Notes: generated from the letters alone by a model not told the origin. A stretch of DNA of 64,000 nt from Marasmius tenuissimus (GCA_029532415.1 JAQOTA010000054.1:2418001-2482000), one strand, 5' to 3'. Positions 1-12,577 are shown, counted from the first letter of the stretch. Numbers and translations are program-made.

Positions 1-927
1 TTCTGTCCAAATAAGCCTGCTTTTGCTGCGTCGGAAGCAGGCGCGCTAGTTGTCGTTGTCGTGGAGGTACCGGATTGTGCGTTCTCAGTGGGCTGTTCCG
101 TAGTCCCAGCGTCGACCTCTGTTTCCGAAGCGTCAGAGTTGGCTGCCCGACTGGCTTCTCTTTTCGCCATGAATTTGCGTTCTTTTCGATACTCAGCGAG
201 CTGGTGCTGCAGAACTACCTGGTCGAGGTGGTCTTCCTTCTCCTTTTGCGCAAGTTGAACCGCCCCTTCGTACGCAAGCCTTCGTTCGTTGAGAACGTAT
301 TTGATGCGTGCCATTGACTTCCGGCACTATAATACAAAGCTCACTGAGAAGTCCCCAAACAGAGGAAGAAGTCATAGAGTGGCTTACCTGTCTTGTTTTG
401 TATCCCAACGAGATCAATATTGGTGCAGCACCCAACCGTCTTGCTTCTTCTTTTTGCGTCGCAAGGAGGTTTCTCTCTCGCAATAAAACATACCAGAGGG
501 TGTGCAAATCATGGAAGCTCTTCAAACGGAGCTCAGCGGCTTTCCAGGACCGTCCTATAGGCAACAAGTAGCATTTTATCAGCGGCTGGATAAGAACATG
601 AATAACTGAAAACGCACCGCTCTGGACATTTTCCTGATATATACTCCCCCCAATTGTCTCGTACCGAGCTTCACCCACAATAGTCTTTCCATCCTTGCCT
701 AGTTCCTTCTCCCTGAAAAATGCATACAGCCCATGATCTTCCCGTACTGGGACACGGCTTCCGAATCGTAACGGGGCGACAACTTGCGAAGAAGAGGCGT
801 CTGAAGTTTGTGGAGGTTGTGCTGAATCCGGCTTGGGAGTGACAGTCGAGCTGGAGGGGACCAGCTCTGCAAAATTCCGACAGAACAGACGAGTAGAGGC
901 GCGTCGGGAGAGAGCCCACAGTGACAT
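1..927 (-). CDS. MRPL4: Mitochondrial large-subunit ribosomal protein uL29m (MRPL47/MRPL4 family), 3' end outside window
   Basis: Component of the mitochondrial 54S ribosomal subunit. The start is the ATG at 927, giving an arginine- and serine-rich N-terminus ([15 protein letters not shown]) that looks like a mitochondrial targeting peptide. The family core follows: GRAPPLR-like spacer, then [19 protein letters not shown] and [20 protein letters not shown], which is the uL29m signature. Two introns are visible: one joins TIGG to RRSWKAAEL (about 567-640), and one follows YKTRQ with an acceptor just before [13 protein letters not shown] at about 313. The last exon then runs leftwards through a charged helical stretch ([18 protein letters not shown]) and a Thr/Ser-rich tail to the window edge, so the stop codon is not seen. 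It is divergent from RAD50 with about 200 bp between the start codons. Identification is from recalled family sequence and is secure; intron borders are by eye. Confidence 0.9.
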
Positions 928-1127
928 TGTAGGACGCACAAAAGAGGGTAAGAGAACGGTTCCGGGACCGAAATTATGTGACACCCGGTGTGACTAGTCG
1001 CGTTCACAGTGACACAGGCGTTTACGCGAAGGTCGTTTCATTCCCCTCACCATCACCACCACGACGTCGTGGTGGTACAAACTATTACTCTTCATAACAA
1101 CAGAACTCAAACGAATAGCTATTATAA
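928..1127. promoter_or_regulatory. Divergent promoter between uL29m and RAD50 with a 22 bp perfect palindrome
   Basis: The 200 bp between the two start codons must serve both genes. At 1055-1076 there is a perfect 22 bp palindrome made of an ACCACC arm, the core ACGACGTCGT and the arm GGTGGT. Its centre GACGTC matches the core of CREB/ATF-type bZIP sites. It ends 51 bp before the RAD50 ATG. A shorter palindrome, ACACC-C-GGTGT, lies at about 980-990. Function is inferred from position and symmetry only. Confidence 0.5.
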
Positions 1128-4100
1128 ATGGCCTCTTTAAACAAGCTCGCCATACGGGGCATCAGATCCTTCGACGACAAGCAAATCTCCGTCATCGAAT
1201 TCTTCAACCCAGTAACTGTCATTGTCGGCCACAACGGTAGCGGCAAAACCACCATCATCGAATGTCTGAAATATGCTACGACCGGAGACCAACCACCCAA
1301 TACACGTGGTGGTGCTTTCATACACGACCCTAAGATGGCGAATGAGAAAGAAGTCAAGGCTCAAGTCAAGTTACGTTTTCACGCGGCTAATGGGACGAGG
1401 ATGTTGGCTGTGAGGAATCTTAGCGTTACTGCTAAGAAGACGACGGGGTTGACGATGAAGACGTTGGAGAGTATATTGGCTCTTGCTGATGAGAATGTGG
1501 AGAAGGGAGGGAAGGTGTGTTCACGAAATGAAATTGATTGAGGGTTTCTCATTTCTCCAAACAGAGAGGCGTCATCTCGACGAAATGCGCGGAAATGGAT
1601 ACAGAAATACCCCAACTTCTTGGTGTATCCAAGTCTGTCCTCGAGAATGTTATATTTTGTCACCAAGAAGACTCGTATTGGCCACTCGCTGAGCCTGCTG
1701 CTCTCAAGAAGAAGTTTGATGATATCTTCGAGGCTACAAGGTATATATATAGCAACAAACCTTGTCGCTTACTGTTCACCAACCGCCCTTCGCATAAGGT
1801 ACACCAAAGCCCTCGACAATATCAAAGGCCTTCGAAAAGACCGTGTTGCAGAACTCAAAGCTGAGAAAGAACGTCTCGAAAGCCTCGCGCGGGAGAAAAA
1901 CCACGCAGATAAACTCAAGAAAAGGATCAACGAGCTCAGTTCCAACATCGCCGCAAAGGAAGTCGAGTATGATGACATCAAGAGCCAATACGACGCTGTG
2001 GCGGAGTCGAATACAAAGTTTCGGGAGTTTGCGTTGTTGTTTCGAGAGATCTATTTGAAGGTGGAGAACTTGGAAGCCAGGAAGGTTACTTTGCAGAATG
2101 ATCTGGAGGAGTCGAAGATGAATTTGAAGGAGATGCCGGGTATGTTCTTCAGCGTTCTCCTACTATCCGATTGAACTTCATCGCGATTTCAGGTTCGAAG
2201 GAGGAGCTCGAGTCCCAGCTGGAGAGCTTCGACGAGAGACTCAACCGACAAAAGGCGCAGAGGAAGCGATATGCGAATGACCTCGAAGATGTTCAGCAAG
2301 AACTCAAGGCTGGTAATAAACGACAGATGGACCTTTATCAAGAGAAAGCTGCCCACACGCACGAAGCTGAGGTAAGTTTCCCCTCTCATCATGGGGGTAC
2401 ATAAACTGATTTCCCAGTCTAGGCCCAACAACAACGACTCAAAGATCGCGCAGCTAAGATCAGAGAGATTGGGGAGTCGCATGATTTGAAAGGATTCAGT
2501 CAAGATTCATTCGACCGGGACCAGGTCTTGCGCTTCGTTTCAGAGCTGGAAGCTCACCTCCGAAATCAGAAGGCTTCAGTCGAAAAGCTCCAGGTAAGAT
2601 TGGGTTCTGATTATATCTTTTTGTGCTTACACATTGCTCACCATGCGTCTATCTATGTGTTTTAGGGCGAACGCAGGGTCAAGCAAGAAGAATACAATGC
2701 TAAATCACGCAAATTGACGCAGGAGTTTGCGAAACAACAGAGTGCTTCCACGACACTCAAGGAGCAGATGGTAAGGTGTTTCGAATTAATGCGGACAGCA
2801 TGCGCCACTATAAAACACATGTCTTTCCTCTCTTCTCTCTAGAGCCAAAGGACGAAATCCATTGACGAGGCAGAACGCGCACTTGAAGAATATGTCTCTG
2901 CTCCCTCTCAATTATCTACGCTTCAGGACGACATCGAAGAGAAGAACAAGAGGGCGGCGAAAGTCAGAGCTGACTACAAGGCTGCGAAACACGATGAGAA
3001 ACTATCGGGGATTAACGAGAAGAAACGTATGGCGGAACATCGTCGGGATGATCTAACGGCGGAGTTGAAGGCTTTGAACACTCAGGTTGAGATTCATGCT
3101 CGGCTGGGATATAAGAAGAAAGATCTGAAGGCGAAGATGACTGAAATTGACCATGCGTAAGTCAATCAGGTCCCTCGACGATGTTGACCAATCGAGACGA
3201 ATTTTCCCATTAGGTTAGAAGCGACGAATAGTAAACTCCAGAGACTTGGCGCAAAAGAAGTGAAGATGGATAATGTTGCGAAAGAAGTCAACAGTTTGAT
3301 TGTGTGCGTGGTTTCGTGTGCACTGGGGGCTGGTAGAATTGTTTACCCGTTCGCTTATCTTATCTTAACCTTGACAGACACAAGGAAGACGAGTTGGCGA
3401 GATGTGAAAGCAAAGCTAATGACGCAAGTAAAGAATTGCAGGCACTGGAGAGTACTCTGGCGAGTCTCGAGAAGCAAGTCGCTGCTCACGAAGAAGAGGC
3501 CCAAGGTAAGTGTGATTTTCTGAAACGCATGAGGATCTTCTCTCATTCTATTCCCGTACATAGGGATCCAGGAGAGAATCACCAGGGACTTGAAAGAGGG
3601 TCAGTATGAAAGCCTCGAGGAGGCACTGAACCTGGCTACATCCAGTCTTGAGTCAACTAGAGAGTGCGTTCAAAGCGTTTCAGTCTGACGGTCGTGACCT
3701 TTGCTCAACGTTGGTGTATTCAGGAAACTCAGCAAGAGTTCTAGTAAAGTTCTGGAAGATCTGCTCGAGCGAGGGAAGAAGAACAAGTCATGTCCATCCT
3801 GCGCTCGTTCCATGAACACATCCGAACTCCAGGTGTTCAAGAATCATGTAGGAAAACTTGTTGTTTCGCTCCTCTATTCAATCTTATCATTGTCATCGTC
3901 TTCCCTAGCTGCAAAAAGAAATTGACGAATGCGCGCCATCCAAACTCAAGGAACTGAACAGCGAGTTGGCACAGTGGACACAAGAACTCGAGTTCCTCCA
4001 AGACCTACGGCCCGCTCAAACTCAACTCCTCAAGCTAACGAATGGCGACATCCCGAAGCTTGACAAGGAAATCGAGGCTGTACAATCGCAAATCACAGAT

Positions 4101-6378
4101 GCCTCGAAGGTCGCTGACGAGGTGGGGTTCGCTCTGGCTCCATCAATTTATTCCCTTAAAAATTGAATTGGTTCCTTCACTTTAGGCTGTCGAAAAAGTT
4201 CGGGTCTTGAAAAAGCAACAGCGGGACGTACAGAGTCTCAGCGACAGCGCCAAGACGGTCGAGAGGCTCCACAAGGACGTTGAGAAACTTCAAGTCGATA
4301 TTGATAGTAGTGAGAAAGAACTTTCGGCGACAGGGACGACAAGAACGCCGGACGACGTGCAGACTGAGATTGACCAGGTCTCCGCGGAAATGTATGTCTG
4401 AACTGACTGACCTTTCGCTTTGCTTTAGTTCATGACTAAAGCCACAATCTTCCAGCCAAAAGTATGAGAAGGAGAGCAGGAACGTTTCCGCCGAGAAAGA
4501 GCGAGCCAATAACTTTCAGCGCAATCTTGATAACGAAATTCACTCCCTTCAACTTCAAGAACGTGATTTGCAGAGCAAGGTCAAGGAGAAGACGACTCTT
4601 GAGCAACAAATTGAGGGCTGGAAAAATGACATCAAAGAAATGGGCCAGAGCCTGAAGGTAATGCATGGGTGTTCCTCGTGTTACTTCAACTTGCTCCATT
4701 TCTGAACTATAAATGCCGGCAGCTGGCGGAAGCTCACGTCGCTGAGGCACAAGGTCCTATTGATGCGCTGGATGCTGAGCATCAGGAACAAGACGCAGAC
4801 TTGGAACGCCAGGTGTCGTTAGAGGAGCAAAAACTGCAGGAAATGAGATTCAGTGCGGATCAGTTCAAGGGTATGAACAAGGAGATTGAGAGGTAATGTC
4901 ACGCCACCGTTACCGTGGGGGGTATGTGCGTACTAACAGACTCGTACCTATAGATACGTTCGGGACCGCAGGGAGGAGCGCATGCACGAATGCGCCGAAA
5001 AACTGAGGCAGCAAGAGGTTCGACTCAAGGAACTGACAGAACGCGAGAAACAGTGTCGTAAAGACATTGAGATCGCCGACAAGGAACTCAGCGAAAGCAC
5101 GTTGCACGAGAAGAATCTCCGAGACAACATCCGAGCGCTCAAACTTGCCCGAGACATTGAGGCGACACAAGTCGAAATCAATACGCACGATGTGGACCAA
5201 GCCGCTAGGGCAAAACAGGATTACCAGGACAAGTGGCCCGGCTTCAAAAAGCGGGAAGATGACTTGCATCAACAGGTGAGGTTTGTAGCATTCCAGCAGA
5301 ACGAAAACTAAGGATGTACCCGTCTTTTTTCTAGTACTCCCACATCGCCGGAGAGATCAGTTCTAAAAAGAGTCAACTCGCCACATGGGAGACCGACCTC
5401 AAGAAGGACTTCAAAGATATCTACAAACGGTACACTGAGCAACTAGTTCGAGTAAAGGTGCGCTAGTTGTGCTTGATGGTGGGGTATGGCGCGTTAATTC
5501 GACGTAGATGTCAGATATGGCGAACAATGACTTGGAGAAGTACGCGAAGGCGCTCGATAAGTGAGTTTTTGAATGCTATCAGCTTTCTCTCCACTCGGCT
5601 TCATGCGGCGAATACCATCGATTCAGTGCTATCATGAAGTACCATGGCTTGAAGATGGAAGAAGTCAATGATACCATGCGACACTTGTGGAATAAGACTT
5701 ACCAAGGGACCGGTACGTTCTTCCATTTGATGAACACTGAATTCCGACAGTTGATGGCGTGGGCGATAGATATCGACGGAATAAAGATTCGTTCAGACGT
5801 CGAGGGAGGCGCCTCAAAGCGGTCTTACAACTACCGAGTCAGTCTATTCTCTACTGGAATGAACCCTCCGCTTCTGATCCCATGTCTCTTCGAGCAGGTC
5901 GTCATGACGAAAGACCAAGTTGAGATGGACATGCGTGGCCGGTGCTCAGCAGGCCAGAAGATGCTCGCTTCCATCATCATTCGTCTCGCTTTGTCCGATT
6001 CATTTGGGCAAAATTGCGGGATATTGGCGCTGGATGAGCCTACTAATGCCCTGGATACCGAGAATATTGATGCACTCGCCTCGAGCCTTGTGGAGTTGGT
6101 GCCTTTCTCTATGAGTCGAGGGAGTTTGTTGACCCCATCGTGCTTCTAGTATTATCAACGAAAGGAAGAATCACTCCAACTTCCAATTGATTATTATCAC
6201 TCACGACGAAAATTTCTTGCGAAAACTTGGTCAGAGCGATGTGATGGAATACTACTGGTGAGCCCCTTCTAGTTCTTCCAATTCACGAATTGAACTCGTT
6301 GACCTTTGACAATTCTACAGGAGGGTTTCCCGTGATGCCAGGCAGAAGTCTGTCATCGAAAGGCAAAGGTTCCGCTGA
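1128..6378 (+). CDS. RAD50: RAD50, ABC-ATPase/coiled-coil subunit of the MRE11-RAD50-NBS1 DNA-repair complex
   Basis: RAD50 tethers DNA ends and drives MRE11 nuclease action in double-strand break repair, telomere upkeep and meiosis. The N-terminal lobe starts at ATG 1128 ([15 protein letters not shown]) and carries the Walker A motif GHNGSGKTT at residues 34-42. Long heptad-type coiled coil fills about 1.8-5.5 kb. The zinc hook CPSC is at 3791-3802, inside [11 protein letters not shown]. The C-terminal lobe has the ABC signature RGRCSAGQK (about 5934-5960), Walker B ILALDEPT with the D-loop NALD (about 6021-6055) and the switch [10 protein letters not shown]. The last intron splits the codon for W in [12 protein letters not shown], and the stop is TGA 6376-6378. 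The coding span holds many introns of about 50-60 bp; no internal stop or broken motif is seen. Expected product is roughly 1,300 residues, normal for the family. Confidence 0.97.
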
Positions 6379-6662
6379 GACTCTATCCACTCAATTCCGT
6401 ACCTGCTTCTTCTATCTCCGTGTTCACATGTACACGTCTATTGTTCGTGGAATAGAACGTTGGACTTTGTGGACGTTGCATGTACGTAGATCAGTAGTAT
6501 CATGTCCGTTGTCGATCAAAAACTATCACTGATATGATCTGTCGTTATCACGGATAGACATGAGGGAAGGCACTGCTTTTCCCGGTCAACCGCTTTATAC
6601 GGTTGAGTCCAGGCTGGACTTTGCCTGAAAGGGAAGGAGACAGCAACACTTTGCGGGGCGTA

Positions 6663-6736
6663 AATGAACTCAACATTCGCTCACCTACAGGTTGCCGGTG
6701 TCACCCTTCAACGACGTCGGCGGCGTTGAGTTCATT
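6663..6736. repeat. 12 bp perfect inverted repeat around a 50 bp spacer
   Basis: AATGAACTCAAC at 6663-6674 is matched by its exact reverse complement at 6725-6736. No open frame lies between the arms. It could be the remnant of a small non-autonomous element or a structured 3' region of RAD50. No clear target-site duplication is visible. Confidence 0.45.
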
Positions 6737-8126
6737 CGTACGCAATCCACGTTGGATATGAAGAAATGGGTCCCACTGTGCTTCAAACGTCAACAGTCAA
6801 CCAGTCAGGACGATCTTTGACTCCCGGTTTCCTATTTGCAAATCGACTCACAGGACAAACCAATCACGGAAAATGACAGTTCATGTTGCATTTCACTGAC
6901 ACTGACCTGATTTTCTGCAGAAAACGCTACAGTAGATCCACGGACTGCACTCTAGGACCACGCTGCTACGACAGGTCACCTTTGCCGCTGGTCAGCGCTT
7001 ACAGCAATCTCCAACACACATTTTCATCATAATCACCTGGGAAAACATGCAAACTTGACACCCCCCGTTGCCCTCATGCCCCACGCAAGTACCGTAAATT
7101 GACAAGACCTCATGAAGACTCGTACATACTACTCGCGACTGGAATCTGGGCAGGATAGCTGAGAACTTCAATGACTCCAGTGAATCCGACTCGGCCAAGG
7201 TTAGACCTAGATCCCTCTGAATCCCAGGATTTCAGCGAACTGAGCCCGGGCTTTCACACCAAGCACGAAAACTAACGCGGATTCTTTGATGATGTTGAAA
7301 CTGTTACTGTGGCCGTGCCCCTGAAAATACACTCACCAACAATTCAATCAAGCACCGTTCATGCTTCTCGTACTTCTTCGAAAATCAGGAAAATCCGCAG
7401 TTAGCGAGCGTTTTGGCACCCCGAAGGTTGTTCTTCGCGGCCGGGTTCGAGGCACCTGATAGTTTGTCCAGTGAGTGCCCTAGCCCAGTGCATGCCCCTG
7501 AGTACTTGGGCTTACAATCAGTACTTGGGATATGCTCAACCGAGTGGTTGAAACCCGCGATGTTACCTTGATGCTACCAACTTGGAGGACTGGTAGTTGT
7601 GTGAATCACTGTCGGCCTGTCCGGTACGATGTCCGATATGGCAATTCTCGGATGGCCGAATGCCACCGTGGGATTGAAAAAATGTCAATCCCGGTCCGTC
7701 AGATGGCAGTTCTACGTGTTGAACCAGTTACATCACTTTCCGTATAGAAGCGATAATTCCTTTCGCAAGATCAAGCCCATGGTGAGTGCTGCGTGGCATG
7801 TCGTCTAGGTACCCTTGTGGCTCTTGTGGCCATCTACTCCCACAGATCTCGTACAAACGAGATTTCCTTAACCCGGAGAAACTGGACCTAGATTTCCACG
7901 GCATAACATCGGCTTCGTATCCACCAAACCTTTACGTTCGACGCGTATATGGTAGCAGAAGTACGACTCCTCACCTTTCGGTGAGTATCTTGAATCCAAT
8001 CATCCGGACCTCAATATAGTTCCAAGTATTTCGAGCACCAATCAAACATGCGCTCAATTGTTAGGTGTCATAATTTTATCGACGATTTCCTTGCAGAATG
8101 ATCTGTGCACCCCCACCTGTGTTTTG

Positions 8127-8135
8127 TATAAAAGG
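8127..8135 (+). promoter_or_regulatory. TATA box of the NRPS-like gene
   Basis: TATAAAAGG lies 56 bp upstream of the ATG at 8191, at a usual distance for a basidiomycete TATA promoter with a short leader. It is a strong match to the consensus. Confidence 0.6.
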
Positions 8136-8190
8136 CGCACCCTAACGGCGGGGTATTTCCCCAAGACACCCTCCAGGACACTCATCCAGG

Positions 8191-11100
8191 ATGAATCCCC
8201 AAGTCGGCTCACTAGATCGGTTGTCTCCTGCCGACCGCAAGACCTTCGTTGAATTTGGGCGGGGCGCTGTTGTACAGGTGCCCTTCTCCCTAGTTCACGA
8301 CGCGTTCCAGCACTATGCTGCCCTCTATCCATCCAACATCGCTGTAGAAGACTTCGAGGAGACTATCACGTATGCAGAACTCGACCGACAATCCAACTTT
8401 CTCGCTCGTCATCTGCGAAAGCTCGGCGTAGCCCCCGGCTCTCGCGTCTGTCTACTCGCTGAACGTTCAATCTACATGGTCATCGGGATTCTGGCAATCC
8501 TCAAAGCCGGTGGCGGCTATGTGCCGCTCGACGGGAACATCGCGTCTGACAAGACGTTAGATCACGTCCTAAATGACTCCAAGGCCGCGGCTGTGCTAGT
8601 GATGCGCGCTTTCAAGCAGCGCATTCGCGCCAACCTTCCATCCATTTGCCTGGAAGATGTCTTGTCCGAGGTTGACTCTCACCCGGATGTTGGGAGACCG
8701 CAGGTCGCCATGTCCCCAAGCAACACCGCGTATATCATCTACACTAGTGGTATGTCATCACCGTCATCTGATCGCGTCGGGGGTTTTACTAACTTCTCTC
8801 TAGGAACCACAGGTGTACCCAAAGGCGTAGATGTTAAGCACGAGAACGTTACCAACCGTGAGTGCTCCGAGTGCTTGTGATAGCGCATCAAAGGTTTACC
8901 CTCACTATCACAGTGGTCTGTTTATCCCCTGGAAACTTGACCTTGGCTCCCGGACGCCGCATCTCTCAATTGATGAACATCGCCTTCGATATGGCACAAT
9001 GGGTCCGTCGTTGCGTCAATATGTTTCAATATCCACTCACACGTGTAATACTAACAACAGGAGATTCTTGGAAGTCTCTCCAATGGTGCGACACTTTACC
9101 TTCGGGGCAAGTCGTCAAAGCAATGGAAGGCCGTCATGAAAAAGGTGCAAATCATCGTTGCCACTCCTTCTATGCTGGTACCGCATGCAGCTTCCGATTA
9201 TCCGAACGTGGAAGTGGTTGCTGTGGCCGGAGAACCTTGCCCGGTTTGTGAGTCCATCTCCCGTTATTTGATGATGTCCACGAGCTCAATCTCGCACCCA
9301 TAAGCGCTTGCCGACTCATGGGGCGCCCAAGGTAAATTCTACAACTCCTGTGGTCCCACTGAGGTAAGCTTTGGCCTCACGTCTCCCTACATACCCAACT
9401 GAATCACTCGTTAGATCACCATCGTAAACACCATGCAACTTCACACCCCTGGTGCTCCTCTGAGCATTGGTGGACCTACACCGAATAACAATGTTTACGT
9501 CCTTGACGAAGACATGAACCCAGTTCCCATCGGAGAGCAAGGAGTCATGTGGGCAGGAGGTGGAGGTATCAGCAGGGGCTACCTGAACCTTCCCGAGAAA
9601 ACCGCAGAGCGGTACAAGAGGGACCCATACGCGAACAACGGGTGCGTCCAGTCTATTAGTTGCGTTGGCGTCGTGTCTAACTCACTGTATCTCAGGTCTA
9701 TGATGTTCAATACTGGGGACCTTGGTAGATGGATGACCCACGGTGGTCTAGAGGTTCTTGGTCGAACCGATGACCAGGTCAAAGTCAAGGTACGTTGATT
9801 AGTACTCAGACCCGCACTGAGTTCCTGACATGTCTTCAGGGCTTCCGCGTTGAGCTTGACGGTGTAGCCGCCGCTATGGAGGTCAGTTTATCGGTCTAAT
9901 CATAGTCTCCTACTTTACCTGACGAAATCCCCGGTAGTCAACTCCTGGCGTAAAAGTTGCAGTCGCACTTCTAGTAGAAGGCGACCTTTGGGGCTTCGTG
10001 ACACCTGGAAGTGTCGAGCAGGCTGATGTCACCGCCGCCGCCGCCAAGATCCAGCCCTATTACGCCGTCCCCTCCCGTATCCTCGCAATGGACGAGTTCC
10101 CCAAGACGACGTACGTTTAACAGCTTATTACCCCCGAAATTTTTGGACCTGAGCCATGTGTCTTCCCCCCGTATAGCAATGGAAAGAACGACAAGCGTGC
10201 GCTACGCCAGATGGCCATTGACCAGATGGAGATGGAGAAGCTCGCAGCGACGGTCCCTGCCGTCACAATGGAGAAAGAGAAGCCGGCCCCCGACCATTCC
10301 CTCCCTCCCACTGTATCACAAGCGATATCCTCCTTCTTGGCCTCTCCAGATGTTTTGGGAAGAAGCATCCAGGTCACGATCCCGAATCACCCTCAACCAG
10401 TACACATCCAGATCTCCTCAGGGGTCTCAAATTCACTCGCAAACCAAGGCGTCGTGCTTCCAGCCCTCACTTCAAGTGCCCCTAATACGCCGTCCTCGGG
10501 AATGACCCCAATTCCTACGCGCGTTGGCAGTCAAGAGAGTTTGGACGAAAAGAAGAATCTCGGGGTCTCCGTCACTACCTCAGCGGTCGCCTCTGAGAAG
10601 GGCCTGGAGTGGGAAGGATACGAGGACGACGAACTTCCAGAAAAGACCAATGGCCACTACCTTCGCAATCTTCGCCACCAAATTTTCTCTCTCTATCGTC
10701 GACTTTTCGGTGTGGTCTTCATCGCAAACATGGCCGTCTTCATTGCCTTCTGTGTCAAAGGAGCAAGCGTTCCCCAGGTGGGAGAGGTCGTCGTCGCCAA
10801 CCTTTTCGCCGCCATCCTCATGCGCCAGGACTACGTGATCAACGCCTTCTTCGCCGTTTTCTGCTCCGTTCCTACGTCGTAAGTGACTTACTCCCTTCCT
10901 CTGTATTGTTTTTTATGATTGAGGTTTATTTTACCAGATGGCCTTTGATGATCCGCCGTGTCTGCGCCCGAGTGTACCACATAGGTGGACTTCACTCCGG
11001 GTTCGCTGTCTCCGGAGTAGTCTGGCTGATTCTCTTCACCGCGAAAGCTACCAAAGATGTTGTTGACGGTGGACAGGTGAGTTTGAAACTCTCGACTCTC

Positions 11101-12258
11101 TCCTCTGCTCGTGCTCACACGCCGCCCTTAGACTTCTATCGCGACTCTCGTCATCACCTGGGTGATCATGGCCTTCTTGTTCGGAATTGTCGTGTTTGCC
11201 CACCCAAGCATGCGTTCAAAGAAGCACGATTCCTTCGAGTAAGTGGATAGGTTTCAAAGCCATGATCCTTTCCTGATTGCAGCTATTTTCAGGCGGGTAC
11301 ATCGTTTCGCGGGATGGACTGCCGCTGCTATGGTCTGGGCTCAGGTCGTCCTGCTCACCAACGACTTCAAGGAACCGGGACAGTCTCTCGGCCATGCTTT
11401 GAAGATCTCTCCCTCTTTCTGGCTCGTTGTCGTGTTCACAGGTATGTCGTGTCATGTATCGATTGATTGATATCTCTAACGCTTTATTCTAGGTTCCCTC
11501 GTCCTGCCTTGGCTCAGGTTGAAGAAGGTTGATGTGCGCTCCGTGGTCCTGTCCAATCACGCTGTTCGTTTCTACTTCGACTACGGTGGTAAGCACCCCA
11601 ATCTCCTTGGTTCACCGACCATCGATCTGATCATCCACGACAGTGACTCCCGCTCCGGGTGCTTTTGTTCGTGTATCTGAAGACCCTCTATTTGAGTGGC
11701 ACGGCTTCGCAACCATCTCTGAGCCTGGAAAGACTGGTTACTCCCTCGTTGTATCTCGCGCTGGAGACTGGACATCAAAACAAATCGCACAACCTCCCAC
11801 CAAATTATACATTCGTGGCATTCCAACGTTCGGTGTCCTTCGAATTGTTCCGCTCTTCAAAAGAATCGTGCTTGTCGCCACAGGAAGTGGTATTGGACCT
11901 TGTGCTCCCTGCATATTCCAGCAGCGCATTCCCATCAAACTGCTATGGACATCACCTAATGTGAGGGAGACATTCGGTGACGATCTCGTTGATTCCATCA
12001 TGGCCAAGTGTCCCGACGCTGTCATCTATGGTGAGTGACATTGATGATATACACACGTGCTTCCAAAGATGCTGATTCGATTGAACAGACACTCGCAAAC
12101 ACGGGAAGCCCGACATGGTCAAGTTGACGTACCGCTTGGTCAAAGAATTCGACGCCGAGGCCGTTGCTATCATCTCCAACACCAAATTGACTTACAAGGT
12201 TGTCTATGGCATGATGAGCCGTGGTATTCCTGCTTTCGGTGCTATTTGGGACTCTTAA
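8191..12258 (+). CDS. NRPS-like adenylation domain fused to a ferric-reductase-like membrane and FAD/NAD-binding module
   Basis: The N-terminal half is an ANL-superfamily adenylation domain. It shows YAELDRQSN, LKAGGGYVPLD, the P-loop TSG/TTGVPKGV (split by an intron at about 8748-8803), NSCGPTE at 9346-9363, the NTGDLGR and GRTDDQVKVK motifs, and the A10 lysine motif NGKNDK at 10178-10195. No carrier-protein motif (LGGxS) follows. A low-complexity Pro/Ser/Thr linker leads into about six membrane helices (for example VVFIANMAVFIAFCVKG and TLVITWVIMAFLFGIVVF). Histidines in VYHIGGLHSG and RRVHRFAGW could be haem ligands. The end has an FAD-domain-like stretch (AVRFYFDYG, then GAFVRVSEDPLFEWHGF) and a nucleotide-binding loop ATGSGIGP at about 11878-11901. 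Stop TAA at 12256-12258. This order recalls fungal NPS12/TmpB-type proteins; substrate and reaction are unknown. At least ten short introns; no disabling change seen. Confidence 0.85.
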
Positions 12259-12516
12259 ACTCTTCTTAATCTATTACACTCATTCTCTCTCTCCTACTCA
12301 TACATCTCGGTTCCCTTTTCTCCTGTGTACGTGTATGATCTACCTTCCTTACTGTATTTGCCGGTTCTCTTGCCTTTAAAAAAACGCATCTAGAATGCTC
12401 ACACCTTCCTACATTCTCGGGGTTGTTCTTCAATTTACCGCTGTATATTTGATCCAGAGTCTTGGAATCTAATACTTTCGCTGAACCCTTCACTGCGAGA
12501 TGAAAAGTAATGTTCG

Positions 12517-12577
12517 ATTCGTGTGGCCCGAACAGGTGGTGAGGCTGCCGCTCAGCGCTCAGGTTTGGACCTAGGTA
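12517..12577. repeat. Copy A of a short dispersed repeat
   Basis: This segment and 13648-13697 share GGTGGTGAGGCT, then CTCAGGTTTGGACCTAGG here against CTCAGATTCGGACCTAGG there, two mismatches in 18. Copy A has about 11 extra bases between the two blocks. Both copies have the same orientation. They may be fragments of an old mobile element. Confidence 0.45.

Larger units (their letters stand above)
6379..8190. other. Gene-poor stretch with small inverted and direct repeats and the promoter of the NRPS-like gene
   Basis: I see no convincing coding sequence here. Short open frames, such as 7786-8019 plus, lack recognisable motifs. Two hairpin-forming repeats are present: TCAACCG/CGGTTGA at 6586-6592 and 6600-6606, and AATGAACTCAAC/GTTGAGTTCATT at 6663-6674 and 6725-6736. 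AGTACTTGGG occurs twice with a 19 bp period at 7501-7510 and 7520-7529. The right end holds the upstream region of the NRPS-like gene. Confidence 0.5.

Noticed and set aside
7380..7470. tRNA-like B box (GGGTTCGAGGC)
   Set aside because: T-arm pairing fails and no cloverleaf can be drawn.
7786..8019. 77-codon plus-strand open frame upstream of the NRPS-like gene
   Set aside because: No homology recognised; lies in the promoter region just before the TATA box.
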